This document shows, piece by piece, positions 7,868 through 16,853 of a stretch of 64,000 bases of DNA (positions within the stretch are counted from its first letter, which is position 1; each line of letters opens with the position of its first letter). The notes beneath the pieces are model-generated. The model was not told the origin of the DNA and did no database searches. It was given only the letters and a program-made list of their open reading frames with translations. This DNA is from Leifsonia sp. 466MF (GTDB lineage: Bacteria; Actinomycetota; Actinomycetes; Actinomycetales; Microbacteriaceae), in NCBI RefSeq assembly GCF_900100265.1, contig NZ_LT629696.1, forward strand, positions 2,542,001-2,606,000. The letters are read 5' to 3'. Both the position numbers and the translations under genes were made by a program.

Positions 7868-9900
7868 CGGAGGAAGGCGGCTGCGACTCCCGCATCCACC
7901 GGGATGTGCAGGCCGGTCGTGTGGTCGAGGTCGCTGGTGCAGAGCACGAACACGGCGTTGGCCACGTGCTCGGGCAGCACTTCGCGTTTGAGCAGGGTGC
8001 GCTGGGCGTAGTACTGGCCGAGTTCCTCTTCCGGCACCCCGTAGACGGCGGCGCGTTTGGCGCCCCAGCCGCCGGCGAAGATGCCGGACCCGCGGACGAC
8101 GCCGTCGGGGTTGATGCCGTTGACGCGGATGCCGTGCTCGCCGAGTTCCGCGGCGAGCAGCCGCACCTGGTGCGCCTGGTCGGCCTTCGTCGCCGAGTAG
8201 GCGATGTTGTTCGGTCCGGCGAAGATGGAGTTCTTGGAGGAGATGTAGACGATGTCCCCGCCGAGCTTCTGGTCGATCAGCACGCGCGCGGCGGCGCGGG
8301 AGACCAGGAACGACCCCTTGGCCATCACGTTGTGCTGCAGGTCCCAGTCCGCGTTCGTGGTCTCCAGAAGCGGCTTCGAGATCGACAGGCCGGCGTTGTT
8401 GACCACCAGGTCGAGCCCGCCGAACGCGAGCAGCGCCTCCCGGATGGACGCGTCGACCGCCTTCTCGTCGGTCACGTCCGCGGCGACACCGATCGCGACG
8501 TCCGCGGTCCCGATCTCGGCCGCCGCGGCCTGCGCCTTGACCAGGTCGAGGTCGGCGATGACCACGCACGCGCCCTCGGCGGCGAGCCGGGTCGCGATGG
8601 CCTTGCCGATCCCGGACGCGGCGCCGGTGACCAGGGCGATGCGCCCGGCGAGCGGCTTCGGCTTCGGCATCCGCTGCAGCTTGGCCTCCTCCAACGCCCA
8701 GTACTCGATGCGGAACTTCTCCGCCTCATCGATCGGCGCGTACGACGACAGGGCCTCCGCCCCGCGCATCACATTGATCGCGTTGACGTAGAACTCGCCC
8801 GCCACCCGCGCCGTCTGCTTGTCCTTGCCGTAGGAGAACATCCCCACCCCGGGGATCAGGACGATCGCCGGATCGGCCCCGCGGATCGCCGGCGAATCCG
8901 CAGTCGCGTGCCGGTCGTAATAGGCCTGGTAGTCGGCCCGGTACTGCTCGTGCAGGACCTCCAGTCGCGCCACCGAGTCCTCGATGGATGCGTCCGCCGG
9001 CAGGTCGAGCACCAGCGGCTTCACCTTCGTGCGCAAGAAATGATCCGGGCACGAGGTGCCGAGCGCGGCCAACCGCGGGTGCTCCGCCGCCGCCAGGAAC
9101 TCCAGCACCACATCCGAATCGGTGAAGTGCCCCACCTGCACCCGGTCGGTGGATGCGATCGCGCGCAGGTGCGGAGCCAAAGCCGCCGCCTTCGCCCGCC
9201 GCTCGCCCTCCGGCAACGCTTCATAACCCGGCAACACCGGCCCGAACGGCTCCGGACGACCATTGGCGGCGATGTAGTCCGCAGCGGTCTGGATGATCCA
9301 CAGCGAGTTGGCCTCCGCCTCCTCGCTCGTGTCCCCCCACGCCGTGATGCCGTGCCCGCCCAGGATGGTGCCGATCGCCTCCGGGTTCGCCTGCTTGATC
9401 GCCGCGATATCCAGGCCCAGCTGGAACCCCGGACGCCGCCACGGCACCCACACCACCCGGCCGCCGAAGACCTTCGCCGTCAGCTCCTCCCCGTCCGCCG
9501 CCGTCGCGATCGCGATACCCGCATCCGGATGCAGGTGATCCACGTGGGCCGCATCCACCAGCCCATGCATCGCCGTGTCGATCGACGGCGCCGCACCACC
9601 CTTCCCGTGCAGCGTGTAGTCGAACGCGGCAACCATCTCATCCTCACGCTCCACACCCGGGTACACGTTCTGCAGGGCGCGGAGACGGTCCAGCCGCAGC
9701 ACAGCGAGGCCGGTCTCGGTCAGCGTGCCCAGGTCACCACCCGAGCCCTTCACCCACAGCAACTCGACCGGCTCACCCGTCACCGTGTCGATCTCGGTCC
9801 CCTTCGCGGACGTGTTCCCGCCCGCGTAGTTCGTGTTCGCCGGGTCCGACCCGAGACGGTTCGAGCGGGCCAGCAGGGATGCGACAGCGTCGTTCGTCAT
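7864..9900 (-). CDS. rhaD: Bifunctional rhamnulose-1-phosphate aldolase / short-chain dehydrogenase
   Basis: 678 aa fusion. Residues ~1-400 are a class II aldolase: the zinc-binding HVDHLHPDAG and GGHGITAWG motifs are present. It splits L-rhamnulose-1-phosphate into dihydroxyacetone phosphate and L-lactaldehyde. Residues ~430-678 are an SDR domain with cofactor motif TGAASGIG, NNAG, and catalytic Ser with YSATK (YxxxK). In this fusion family the SDR half is known to oxidise L-lactaldehyde to L-lactate. The start ATG lies 2 bases after the isomerase stop; an upstream in-frame ATG would overlap that gene. The symbol rhaD is used for the aldolase activity; such fusions are also named rhaE or rhaEW. 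Confidence 0.9.
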   Translation of the reverse strand: MTNDAVASLLARSNRLGSDPANTNYAGGNTSAKGTEIDTVTGEPVELLWVKGSGGDLGTLTETGLAVLRLDRLRALQNVYPGVEREDEMVAAFDYTLHGKGGAAPSIDTAMHGLVDAAHVDHLHPDAGIAIATAADGEELTAKVFGGRVVWVPWRRPGFQLGLDIAAIKQANPEAIGTILGGHGITAWGDTSEEAEANSLWIIQTAADYIAANGRPEPFGPVLPGYEALPEGERRAKAAALAPHLRAIASTDRVQVGHFTDSDVVLEFLAAAEHPRLAALGTSCPDHFLRTKVKPLVLDLPADASIEDSVARLEVLHEQYRADYQAYYDRHATADSPAIRGADPAIVLIPGVGMFSYGKDKQTARVAGEFYVNAINVMRGAEALSSYAPIDEAEKFRIEYWALEEAKLQRMPKPKPLAGRIALVTGAASGIGKAIATRLAAEGACVVIADLDLVKAQAAAAEIGTADVAIGVAADVTDEKAVDASIREALLAFGGLDLVVNNAGLSISKPLLETTNADWDLQHNVMAKGSFLVSRAAARVLIDQKLGGDIVYISSKNSIFAGPNNIAYSATKADQAHQVRLLAAELGEHGIRVNGINPDGVVRGSGIFAGGWGAKRAAVYGVPEEELGQYYAQRTLLKREVLPEHVANAVFVLCTSDLDHTTGLHIPVDAGVAAAFLR

Positions 9901-9902
9901 GC

Positions 9903-11066
9903 TCAGGCCCCCCATCCGGCCTGGGTGCCGCCGACGCGGTCGGCCTCGATCTTCTCCTGGTATCCGGAGGCCTTGTACGCGGCCATCGGATCGGCGGGCA
10001 GCCCACGCGACTCCCGCCATGCAGCCAGATCGGCGCGCACGTCGGTGTTGAACGCATCCATGAACACCGTGTTCGCGGCCAGCACGTCGTTCGCGGCCTG
10101 CGCGGCGGCCAGGGCCTCGGTGTCCACCAGCAACGCCTTCGCCGTAGCCTCCTGCACGTTCAGCACCGACCGGATCTGGCCCGGGATCTTCGCCTCCAGG
10201 TTGTGGCACTGGTCGAGCATGAACGCGACCTCCGGGTTCGCGTACCCGCCGCCCTGGATCACCTCGAAGATGATCCGGAACAGCTGGAACGGGTCCGCCG
10301 CGCCCACGATCAGGTCGTCATCGGCATAGAACCGGCTGTTGAAGTCGAACGACCCCAGCTTCCCGAGCCGCAGCAGCTGCATCACGATGAACTCGATGTT
10401 CGTCCCGGGTGCGTGGTGCCCGGTGTCTAGGCACACCACCGCGCGCTCGCCCAGCGCCTGCGTCTGAACGAAGCTGGTCCCCCAGTCGGGAACATCCGTG
10501 TGATAGAACGCCGGCTCGAAGAACTTGTACTCCAGCACCAGCCGCTGACCCTCGCCGATCCGCTCGTAGATCTTCTGCAGACTGTCCGCCAGGCGGTCCT
10601 GCCGGGCGCGCATCGAATCCTGACCCGGATAGTTCGTCCCGTCCGCCAGCCAGATCTTCAGATCCCGCGACCCGGTCTCGTTCATCACGTCGATGCACTC
10701 GAAATGGTGATCGATCGCCTTCTGCCGGATCCGGTCATCCGCGTGGGTGACCGAACCGAACTTGAAATCGTCGTCCTGGAACGTGTTCGAATTCACCGTC
10801 CCCAACTCGACCCCGTTGTCCTCCGCGTGCTTACGCAGATCGGCGTACGAATCGACCCGGTCCCACGGGATGTGCAGCGCGACCGTCGGCGCGAGCCCGG
10901 TGCGCTTGTGCACCTGCGCGGCGTCCGAGATCTTCTCGAACGGGTCGCGGGCGGTGCCTGGCGTCCCGAACACGCGGAACCGCGTGCCCGAGTTGCCGAA
11001 CGCCCAGCTCGGCAGCTCGATCGCCTGCAGCGCTAGCTGGTCCCGGATCTCGACGGGGAGGGTCAT
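9903..11066 (-). CDS. rhaI: L-rhamnose isomerase (RhaI type)
   Basis: 387 aa from the ATG at 11066; longer frames upstream are not credible as protein. Xylose-isomerase-like TIM barrel of the Pseudomonas stutzeri RhaI type, with IPWDRVDSY, the metal-ligand stretches LEYKFFEPAFYHT, CLDTGHHAPGTN and FDFNSRFYADDDL in order. It converts L-rhamnose to L-rhamnulose. A purine-rich GAGAGAAAG precedes the start. It follows the rhamnosidase gene by 67 bp and is followed at 2 bp by the aldolase gene. No rhamnose mutarotase gene is visible in the window. Confidence 0.93.
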   Translation of the reverse strand: MTLPVEIRDQLALQAIELPSWAFGNSGTRFRVFGTPGTARDPFEKISDAAQVHKRTGLAPTVALHIPWDRVDSYADLRKHAEDNGVELGTVNSNTFQDDDFKFGSVTHADDRIRQKAIDHHFECIDVMNETGSRDLKIWLADGTNYPGQDSMRARQDRLADSLQKIYERIGEGQRLVLEYKFFEPAFYHTDVPDWGTSFVQTQALGERAVVCLDTGHHAPGTNIEFIVMQLLRLGKLGSFDFNSRFYADDDLIVGAADPFQLFRIIFEVIQGGGYANPEVAFMLDQCHNLEAKIPGQIRSVLNVQEATAKALLVDTEALAAAQAANDVLAANTVFMDAFNTDVRADLAAWRESRGLPADPMAAYKASGYQEKIEADRVGGTQAGWGA

Positions 11067-11133
11067 GGGAGTTTCGCTTTCTCTCTGCCGCTGCGGGATG
11101 CGCGGCCGCGGTTGTGGTCGGAGCGGTCGCCGG

Positions 11134-13455
11134 TCAGCGGGCCACGTCGGCGACGGCCGGGAGGGCGGTCGTCTCGGTCGTGCGCCCGGCGCCGATGGTC
11201 TGGTCGTCGCGTCCGGGGAGCCGGAGCACACCCTCCACGCCGTCGGGAAGCTCGGCCTCGACGGTGAGGTCGTCGCCGTCGAGCGTCCACCGGACGCTCA
11301 CGGTGCCGTGCGGGGTGGTCAGTGAGGTCTCGGCCTCGGTCAGACCGCCGCCGGGCTGCGGTGCGACGAGCACGCGGGCGTAGCCGGGTTCCAGGGCCGA
11401 CAGGCCGCCGACGACGCGGTGCATCCAGTCGGCCACGGCGCCGAGGGCGTAGTGGTTGAAGCTCGTCATCTCGCCCGGGTTGATCGTGCCGTCCGGCAGC
11501 ATCGAGTCCCAGCGCTCCCAGACCGTCGTCGCACCCATCGTCACCGGGTACAGCCACGACGGGCACTCGCGCTCGAGCAGCAGCCGGTAGGCGTCATCCA
11601 GGTGGCCGGTCTGCGTGAGGGCGTCGGTGATGAACGGCGTGCCCGCGAATCCGGTCGAGATGCGGTAGCCGGCCTCGGCGACCAGCTCGGAGAGCCGGGT
11701 GCCGGCGAACTCCTCGTCGGCGACGCTGAGCAGCCCGAAGACGATGGCGAGGGCGTACACGGTCGTGCAGTCGCTCTTCACGACGCCGTCGCGCACGTAC
11801 TCGGCGTTGAAGGCCTGACGCAGGCGCGCGGCCAGGGCCTCGAACTCCGCCTGCTCCTCGGTGCGGCCGAGGAGTTTCGCGGTCTCGGCGACGATCGTCG
11901 CCGAGCGGTAGGCGCAGGCCGTCGCGACGACGCCCGTGTCGGCCTTCGCCTTCGCCGGGTCCTCCGGCGGAGCGTCCGGGTCGAGCCAGTCGCCGAACTG
12001 GAAGCTGGTGTCCCAGACCCCGGCGGGCGAGAGCAGCGACTCCACCCGACGGACGTGGGCGGCCATCGAGCCGAACTGCCGCCGCAGGACCGCGTCGTCG
12101 CCGTACGCCTGGTACAGCGTCCACGGCACCCAGACCGCTGCGTCGCTCCAGATCGCCGTCGAATCGACCGGTCCGAAGTCCGTCGGCTGGTCGATCATCT
12201 TCAGGATGTCGGGGATGACGAAGCCGACGATCCCGTCGTGGTGCTGCTGCTCCAGGTCGAGGTCGACCAGCCAGTCCGAGAGGAAGCCGTCGACGTCGTA
12301 GAGGAAGGCCGCGGTCGGCGCGAACGCGGCGATGTCGCCCGTCCAGCCGAGACGCTCGTCGCGCTGCGGGCAGTCGGTGGGCACGTCGACGAAGTTGCCG
12401 CGCATCCCCCACACCACGTTCTCGTGGAACTGGTTGAGCAGCGGGTCGGAGGTGCGGAACTCGCCGATCCGCGTCAGCTCGGAGCCGATCGCGATCGCCG
12501 TCAGGTCCTCCGCCTTCAGCTCGCCCGGCCATCCCTCGATCTCGGCGTAGCGGAAGCCGTGGAAGGTGAACGTCGGCTCGAACTCGTCGACCCCGCCGCT
12601 CAGGATGTAGCGGTCGGTGGCTTTGGCGCTGCGCAGTGGACGGGTACCCAGCTCGCCGTGCTCGAGCACCTCGGCGTGCCGGACGACGATCTCCGTTCCG
12701 GCCTCGCCCTGCACACGCAGCTTGATCCAGCCGACCAGGTTCTGGCCGAAGTCGACCAGGGTCTTGCCCGACGGGGAGGTCGTGATCCCCTGCACGGGCA
12801 GCGCCGCCCAGCGGGTCACGCGCGGGCCGATGTACGGCGTCAGGGACGCCGTGTCGAATTCGAGCTCGCGCACGCCGGTCCATCCGTCGCCCGAGAAGCC
12901 GGGGCGCTTCCACGCGTCGTCCCGCAGGCGGGCGTCGATCGTCTCACCGTCGTACAGGTCGTTGGCGAGCACGGCGCTCGGGCCGGAGGTCCACTCCTGG
13001 TCGGTCACGACGAGCTGCGTCGTGCGGTCGGCGAACTCGACCTCCAGCTGGGCGAACGCACCGAGGCTGTCGCCGTAGTACGAGCCGCCGCCGGCCCAGC
13101 CGAGGCGGCCCCCGAACCAGCCCTTGCCGAGGGCGAGCCCGAGCACCGACGTGTCCTCGAGCAGCTCGGTCACGTCGTAGTCCGCGTACCGGAGGCGCCA
13201 CTCGTAGGCGCTCCATCCGGGGGTGAGGAGGTCTCCGGACACTGGACGGCCGTTGATCCAGGCCTCGACGATGCCGTGCGCGGTGAGGTGCAGCGTCGCA
13301 CGCGTCACCGCCCCGTGTCCCGTCTCGAGCGCGAACTCGCGTCGGAGCAGCGGTGCTCCGTCGAAGGTCTCTCCAGCGGCGATCATGCGGGCGTGCCAGT
13401 TCATTGCGTTGTCTCTCCGGTTCTGTGTCGTGTCGTTCGCGGTGTCGGTGCTCAT
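11134..13455 (-). CDS. GH78 alpha-L-rhamnosidase
   Basis: 773 aa, no signal peptide, so probably cytoplasmic and acting on imported rhamnosides. Residues ~30-200 match the N-terminal rhamnosidase beta domain (LLTPGWSAYEWRLRYADYDV). The (alpha/alpha)6 catalytic barrel then carries VPTDCPQRDERLGWTGD, the GH78 catalytic-acid region, and later TTVWERWDSM. The ATG at 13455 is 5 bases after the permease stop; an internal ATG at 13404 is an alternative. It is shorter than many GH78 enzymes because an extra N-terminal carbohydrate-binding domain is absent. It releases L-rhamnose for the isomerase encoded next. Confidence 0.92.
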   Translation of the reverse strand: MSTDTANDTTQNRRDNAMNWHARMIAAGETFDGAPLLRREFALETGHGAVTRATLHLTAHGIVEAWINGRPVSGDLLTPGWSAYEWRLRYADYDVTELLEDTSVLGLALGKGWFGGRLGWAGGGSYYGDSLGAFAQLEVEFADRTTQLVVTDQEWTSGPSAVLANDLYDGETIDARLRDDAWKRPGFSGDGWTGVRELEFDTASLTPYIGPRVTRWAALPVQGITTSPSGKTLVDFGQNLVGWIKLRVQGEAGTEIVVRHAEVLEHGELGTRPLRSAKATDRYILSGGVDEFEPTFTFHGFRYAEIEGWPGELKAEDLTAIAIGSELTRIGEFRTSDPLLNQFHENVVWGMRGNFVDVPTDCPQRDERLGWTGDIAAFAPTAAFLYDVDGFLSDWLVDLDLEQQHHDGIVGFVIPDILKMIDQPTDFGPVDSTAIWSDAAVWVPWTLYQAYGDDAVLRRQFGSMAAHVRRVESLLSPAGVWDTSFQFGDWLDPDAPPEDPAKAKADTGVVATACAYRSATIVAETAKLLGRTEEQAEFEALAARLRQAFNAEYVRDGVVKSDCTTVYALAIVFGLLSVADEEFAGTRLSELVAEAGYRISTGFAGTPFITDALTQTGHLDDAYRLLLERECPSWLYPVTMGATTVWERWDSMLPDGTINPGEMTSFNHYALGAVADWMHRVVGGLSALEPGYARVLVAPQPGGGLTEAETSLTTPHGTVSVRWTLDGDDLTVEAELPDGVEGVLRLPGRDDQTIGAGRTTETTALPAVADVAR

Positions 13456-13460
13456 GGCGG

Positions 13461-14294
13461 TCAGCCTTTGACCGCGCCGCTCGTCATGCCGGCGATGATC
13501 TGCCGGTTGAAGAAGATGTAGGCGACAAGGGGCGGGATGGTGATGAGCAGGAAGTCCATGAAGAGCAGGTTGTAGAAGCTCAGGTTCTGCCCGGCAAAGC
13601 TGTACAGGGTCGTCTGGACCGTCGCGTTGTCGGCGCCGGGGAGGAAGTACAGCGGGTTCTGGAAGTCGTTGAAGACGAACACCGACTGCACGACGATGAC
13701 CGTCACGATCACCGGCCGCAGCAGCGGGAGGATGACCTGGAAGAACATCCGGACCCGTCCGGCACCGTCGAGCACAGCGGCCTCGTCGACCTCGCGGGGG
13801 ACGGTCCCGAAGAACGCGCGGAACATCAGGATCGAGAACGACAGCCCGAAGGTGGTCTCGATGAGGATCATGCCCGGCATCGTCTTGAACAGCCCGAGAC
13901 CCTGCAGCACCCAGATGGTGGGCACGACCGCCGGCGGCACGATCAGGCCGGCGAGGACGAAGAAGTTGACGACCGGGCCCCACTTGCTGCGCTTGCGGGC
14001 GAGCACGTAGCCGGCCATCGCCGCGATGATCACCATCAGCGTGACCGAGAAGACGGTCAGGACGGCCGAGTTGAAGAACGCGCGCCAGATCAGGCCGTCG
14101 CCGCTCTCCAGCACCGCGACGAGGTTCGGGAAGAAGCTCCACTCCTTCGGCCAGGTGAAGGCGAGGCTGGATGCGTCGTCCGGCGTCTTCGCCGCCTGCA
14201 GGAGCACGAAGGCGAGCGGGACGAGGAAGACGATGACGGAGACCGCGATCGCGATGATCCCGATCGTCCAGGAACGGATGCGCTGCCGCTTCAC
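13461..14294 (-). CDS. Sugar ABC transporter permease (MalG type)
   Basis: 277 aa with six predicted membrane segments. The EAA loop for ATPase contact reads EVDEAAVLDGAGRVRMFFQVILP (residue ~175, shown here only to locate it as EAAVLDGAG). It is the second of two permeases of a CUT1-type importer. The GTG start overlaps the preceding permease stop by 4 bp (GTGA). No ATPase gene is in the operon; CUT1 systems of this kind usually use a shared MsmK/UgpC-like ATPase encoded elsewhere. Probable substrate: L-rhamnose-containing oligosaccharides or glycosides. Confidence 0.9.
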   Translation of the reverse strand: MKRQRIRSWTIGIIAIAVSVIVFLVPLAFVLLQAAKTPDDASSLAFTWPKEWSFFPNLVAVLESGDGLIWRAFFNSAVLTVFSVTLMVIIAAMAGYVLARKRSKWGPVVNFFVLAGLIVPPAVVPTIWVLQGLGLFKTMPGMILIETTFGLSFSILMFRAFFGTVPREVDEAAVLDGAGRVRMFFQVILPLLRPVIVTVIVVQSVFVFNDFQNPLYFLPGADNATVQTTLYSFAGQNLSFYNLLFMDFLLITIPPLVAYIFFNRQIIAGMTSGAVKG

Positions 14295-15253
14295 AGCTCC
14301 ACCTGCTTTCTGTTCAGGAAGTACGACAGCGGCACCATGATGATCGTCACGACCAGGAACAGCACCACGTTGCCGGCGGTCGAGAGGCCGTAGAAGCCCG
14401 CCTGGTACTGCTTGTAGATCACCGACGCGAGCACGTCGCTGGTGAAGCCCGGACCGCCGCCGGTGGTCGCCCAGATGATGTCGAACGAGCGCAGCCCGCC
14501 GATGAGCGAGAGGATGATGACCGTCGCGGTCGCACCGCGACTGAGCGGGATGGTGATATCCCGCAGGATCCGCCAGCCGCTGGCCCCGTCCATCCTCGCC
14601 GCCTCGAAGTACTCGCCGGGGATGGCGACGATGCCGGCCATGAAGATGAGCGTCGCGATGCCGACGCCCTTCCAGATGTCGACGCCGGCGATCGTGTAGA
14701 GCGCCAGGTTCGGGTCGGTGAACCAACCGGGCTGCGGGAGCCCGAAGAACCCGAGCACCCCGTTGACCATGCCGTGGAACGGGTCGAGCAGTGCCTTCCA
14801 CAGGATGCCGACGCCGATCGTCGACAGCAGCACCGGGAAGAACACGATGGCCCGGAGGTAGCCGCGACCGACGACCGGGGAGGTCAGCAGCAGGGCGAGG
14901 AAGAAGCCGATGATGACCTTGGCTCCGGAGGTGAGGACCGCGTACACGAGCGTGTGGATGAAGCTGGTGTAGAGCTGCGGATCCTGGAAGAACTGGACGT
15001 AGTTCGCGAACCCGATGAACTGGGCGTCGAACAGCGACCACCGCGTGAGCGAGAAGTAGAACGACGACAGCGACGGGATGGCGAAGAAGACCGCGTAGAG
15101 CACCAGCGCCGGGATGAAGAACCAGGTCGGGTAGTGCGACCGCATGGCCTTGCGTGCTGTCTTCCGCCCGCCGGGCCTCCTCCCTCCTGGACTCTTCACG
15201 TCCGTCAGGATCTCGGCCGCCTGTGCCGCGGTCGAAGGGGTAGCCGTCGACAT
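14291..15253 (-). CDS. Sugar ABC transporter permease (MalF type)
   Basis: 320 aa. A cytoplasmic N-terminal tail of ~40 residues, rich in Arg/Lys, is followed by six membrane segments. The ATPase-contact loop reads EAARMDGASGWRIL. It is the first permease of the rhamnose-locus importer. It follows the binding-protein gene after an 85-bp gap that contains a stable stem-loop, and overlaps the next permease by 4 bp. Confidence 0.9.
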   Translation of the reverse strand: MSTATPSTAAQAAEILTDVKSPGGRRPGGRKTARKAMRSHYPTWFFIPALVLYAVFFAIPSLSSFYFSLTRWSLFDAQFIGFANYVQFFQDPQLYTSFIHTLVYAVLTSGAKVIIGFFLALLLTSPVVGRGYLRAIVFFPVLLSTIGVGILWKALLDPFHGMVNGVLGFFGLPQPGWFTDPNLALYTIAGVDIWKGVGIATLIFMAGIVAIPGEYFEAARMDGASGWRILRDITIPLSRGATATVIILSLIGGLRSFDIIWATTGGGPGFTSDVLASVIYKQYQAGFYGLSTAGNVVLFLVVTIIMVPLSYFLNRKQVEL

Positions 15254-15301
15254 GTCCGCTCCTCGTCGAGTGTCTCGTGTGGCCGTTACCGGGTGCCTGC
15301 G

Positions 15302-15330
15302 GCCGGGCCGACGTCATCCGCCGACCCGGC
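15302..15330 (-). promoter_or_regulatory. Intercistronic stem-loop after the binding-protein gene
   Basis: 12-nt arms GCCGGGCCGACG and CGCCGACCCGGC pair with G-U allowances around a 5-nt loop, between the binding-protein stop and the first permease. There is no T-run. Such hairpins are known to stabilise binding-protein mRNA and lower permease expression; that role here is inferred. Confidence 0.6.
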
Positions 15331-15338
15331 CGGGCGGT

Positions 15339-16652
15339 TCACCAGCCCTTGAGCCCCAGCTGCTGGGCCTGGGCCTTGACGTCCTGGTCGTAGAGGGCGG
15401 CGCCCTCCTTGGCCGAGGAGATCCCGGAACCGACCTGGATCAGGATCTTCTCCAGGTTCGGGCCCTTGATCGGCGAGAGGAACTCGAGCGCGAGCCCGGT
15501 CTTCTTGGCGTCCTGGTAGGCCAGCTCGTCCTTGACGAGCGCAGGGGCGTCGTCGGGGATCGTGCAGGTGCTGATCGCGAACGGCCCGGCGGGGGTGCCC
15601 GCGCTGTTCTGGATGTCGCATCCCTCGGACGTGTTGATGAAGGCCACCAGCTTCTTCGCGGCCGTCAGCTTGTCGCCCGACGTCGACTTCGGGATGTACG
15701 CCGCGGTGGGCTCCCAGACGGTCGCGTGCGGCTCGCCCGCGTCGGTGGGCATCGCGAAGTAGCCGATGTCGTTGATCTGGTCCGGGTTGCTCTGCAGCAC
15801 GTTGCTGATGACCGCGGTGATCATCGGATACTGCGCGCCCTCACCGGTCGCCAGCATCTTCAGGGCGTTCACGTTGGTGAGCGACGCGTAGTCCTTGTTC
15901 AGCAGGTCCTTGTCGAAGACCTCCTGGGTGTGCTCGAAGCCGGCGAACGCCGGTTCCTTCGAGTACTTGGCGTCGGCCTTGTTGGCCGTGTAGTCCTTCG
16001 CCCAGTTCGGGTCCTGCGCGCTCACGTTGGCGAAGTCGCCGAGCACGAAGAGCTGGCTGGTCCAGGTGTCGCCGTACGACTGGATGATCGGCGCGATTCC
16101 GGCGGCCTTGATCTTCTCGCTGTTCGAGATGAACTCGCTCCAGGTCTTCGGAACGGTCAGCCCGAGCTTCTCGTAGACCTTCTTGTTGTACATGATGCCG
16201 CCGTTGAAGGTGGTGCCGGTCGGCGCTCCGTACAGGCCCTTGTCGGTGCTGACGGAGTTCTTGAAGTCGTCCGTCACATCCTTCGCCCACGACTCGTCGG
16301 TGAGGGGCTGGAGCTGGCTGTCCGGGCGGAGGGCCTGGAACAGCGAACCGGAGTTGTACAGGAAGACGTCGTTCATGTCTCCCGTCGACAGGCGCGTCTT
16401 CACCAGGTTGTCGCCGTCGGTTCCGCCGGGGCGGGTCTCGACCTTGACAGTGATGGACGGGTTGGCTTTGTGGAACGCCTTGGAGAGGTCTTTCGCGAAG
16501 CTGGTGCTGGCCGGGTCGTTGCCCGCGGCGAGCAGGGAGATGGTGGTGCTGCCGGACCCGCCGGATGAGCTGCAGCCGGCCAGAGCAGCGCCGATGAGCG
16601 CGACGCCGCCGAGCGTGGCGGCGACCCGTGTCGCCGTCCTCCGAGAGAACAT
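15339..16652 (-). CDS. Extracellular solute-binding lipoprotein (sugar ABC importer)
   Basis: 437 aa. A signal peptide ends in the lipobox ALAGCSSSG, so the mature protein is anchored through Cys (about residue 27) to the membrane. The rest is a family 1 solute-binding protein fold with IMYNKKVYEKLGLTVPKTWSEF, typical of sugar binders. A very strong ribosome-binding site (AAGGAGGT) lies 7 bases before the ATG. It is the first gene of the rhamnose operon. The likely ligand is a rhamnoside or rhamno-oligosaccharide, judged from the linked GH78 enzyme. Confidence 0.92.
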   Translation of the reverse strand: MFSRRTATRVAATLGGVALIGAALAGCSSSGGSGSTTISLLAAGNDPASTSFAKDLSKAFHKANPSITVKVETRPGGTDGDNLVKTRLSTGDMNDVFLYNSGSLFQALRPDSQLQPLTDESWAKDVTDDFKNSVSTDKGLYGAPTGTTFNGGIMYNKKVYEKLGLTVPKTWSEFISNSEKIKAAGIAPIIQSYGDTWTSQLFVLGDFANVSAQDPNWAKDYTANKADAKYSKEPAFAGFEHTQEVFDKDLLNKDYASLTNVNALKMLATGEGAQYPMITAVISNVLQSNPDQINDIGYFAMPTDAGEPHATVWEPTAAYIPKSTSGDKLTAAKKLVAFINTSEGCDIQNSAGTPAGPFAISTCTIPDDAPALVKDELAYQDAKKTGLALEFLSPIKGPNLEKILIQVGSGISSAKEGAALYDQDVKAQAQQLGLKGW

Positions 16653-16711
16653 CAAATACCTCCTTGTATTTTGTGAGCGTCGACGCCCCGGGGGGAATTT
16701 TCGGGTCCGCT

Positions 16712-16723
16712 TGAAACGCTTCA
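16712..16723. promoter_or_regulatory. LacI-type operator of the rhamnose operon
   Basis: TGAAACGCTTCA is a near-perfect palindrome centred on CG, the form bound by LacI/GalR proteins. It lies 4 bases downstream of the -10 of the minus-strand promoter, where bound repressor would block initiation. The adjacent divergent LacI gene is the natural candidate regulator. Confidence 0.7.
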
Positions 16724-16727
16724 CTGA

Positions 16728-16756
16728 CCATAAATGCATTCGTCGGCTCCCGTCAA
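16728..16756 (-). promoter_or_regulatory. Probable promoter of the rhamnose operon
   Basis: On the minus strand, -35 TTGACG (16751-16756) and -10 TTATGG (16728-16733) are 17 bp apart. The predicted transcript has a ~65-nt leader before the binding-protein ATG. Confidence 0.6.
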
Positions 16757-16800
16757 GCGGGGAATATAACGATTCAAGACACGCGTTCCGATCCTGCAGG

Positions 16801-16815
16801 ATTGATCGATTCAAT
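16801..16815. promoter_or_regulatory. Inverted repeat upstream of the LacI gene
   Basis: ATTGA-TCGAT-TCAAT, 5-bp arms around a 5-nt centre, 38 bases before the regulator's ATG. It could be an autoregulatory operator, though it differs from the TGAAACGCTTCA site. Confidence 0.4.
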
Positions 16816-16853
16816 GCATCCATCCGCTACGATCGCAGCCAGGGAGGAATCGC

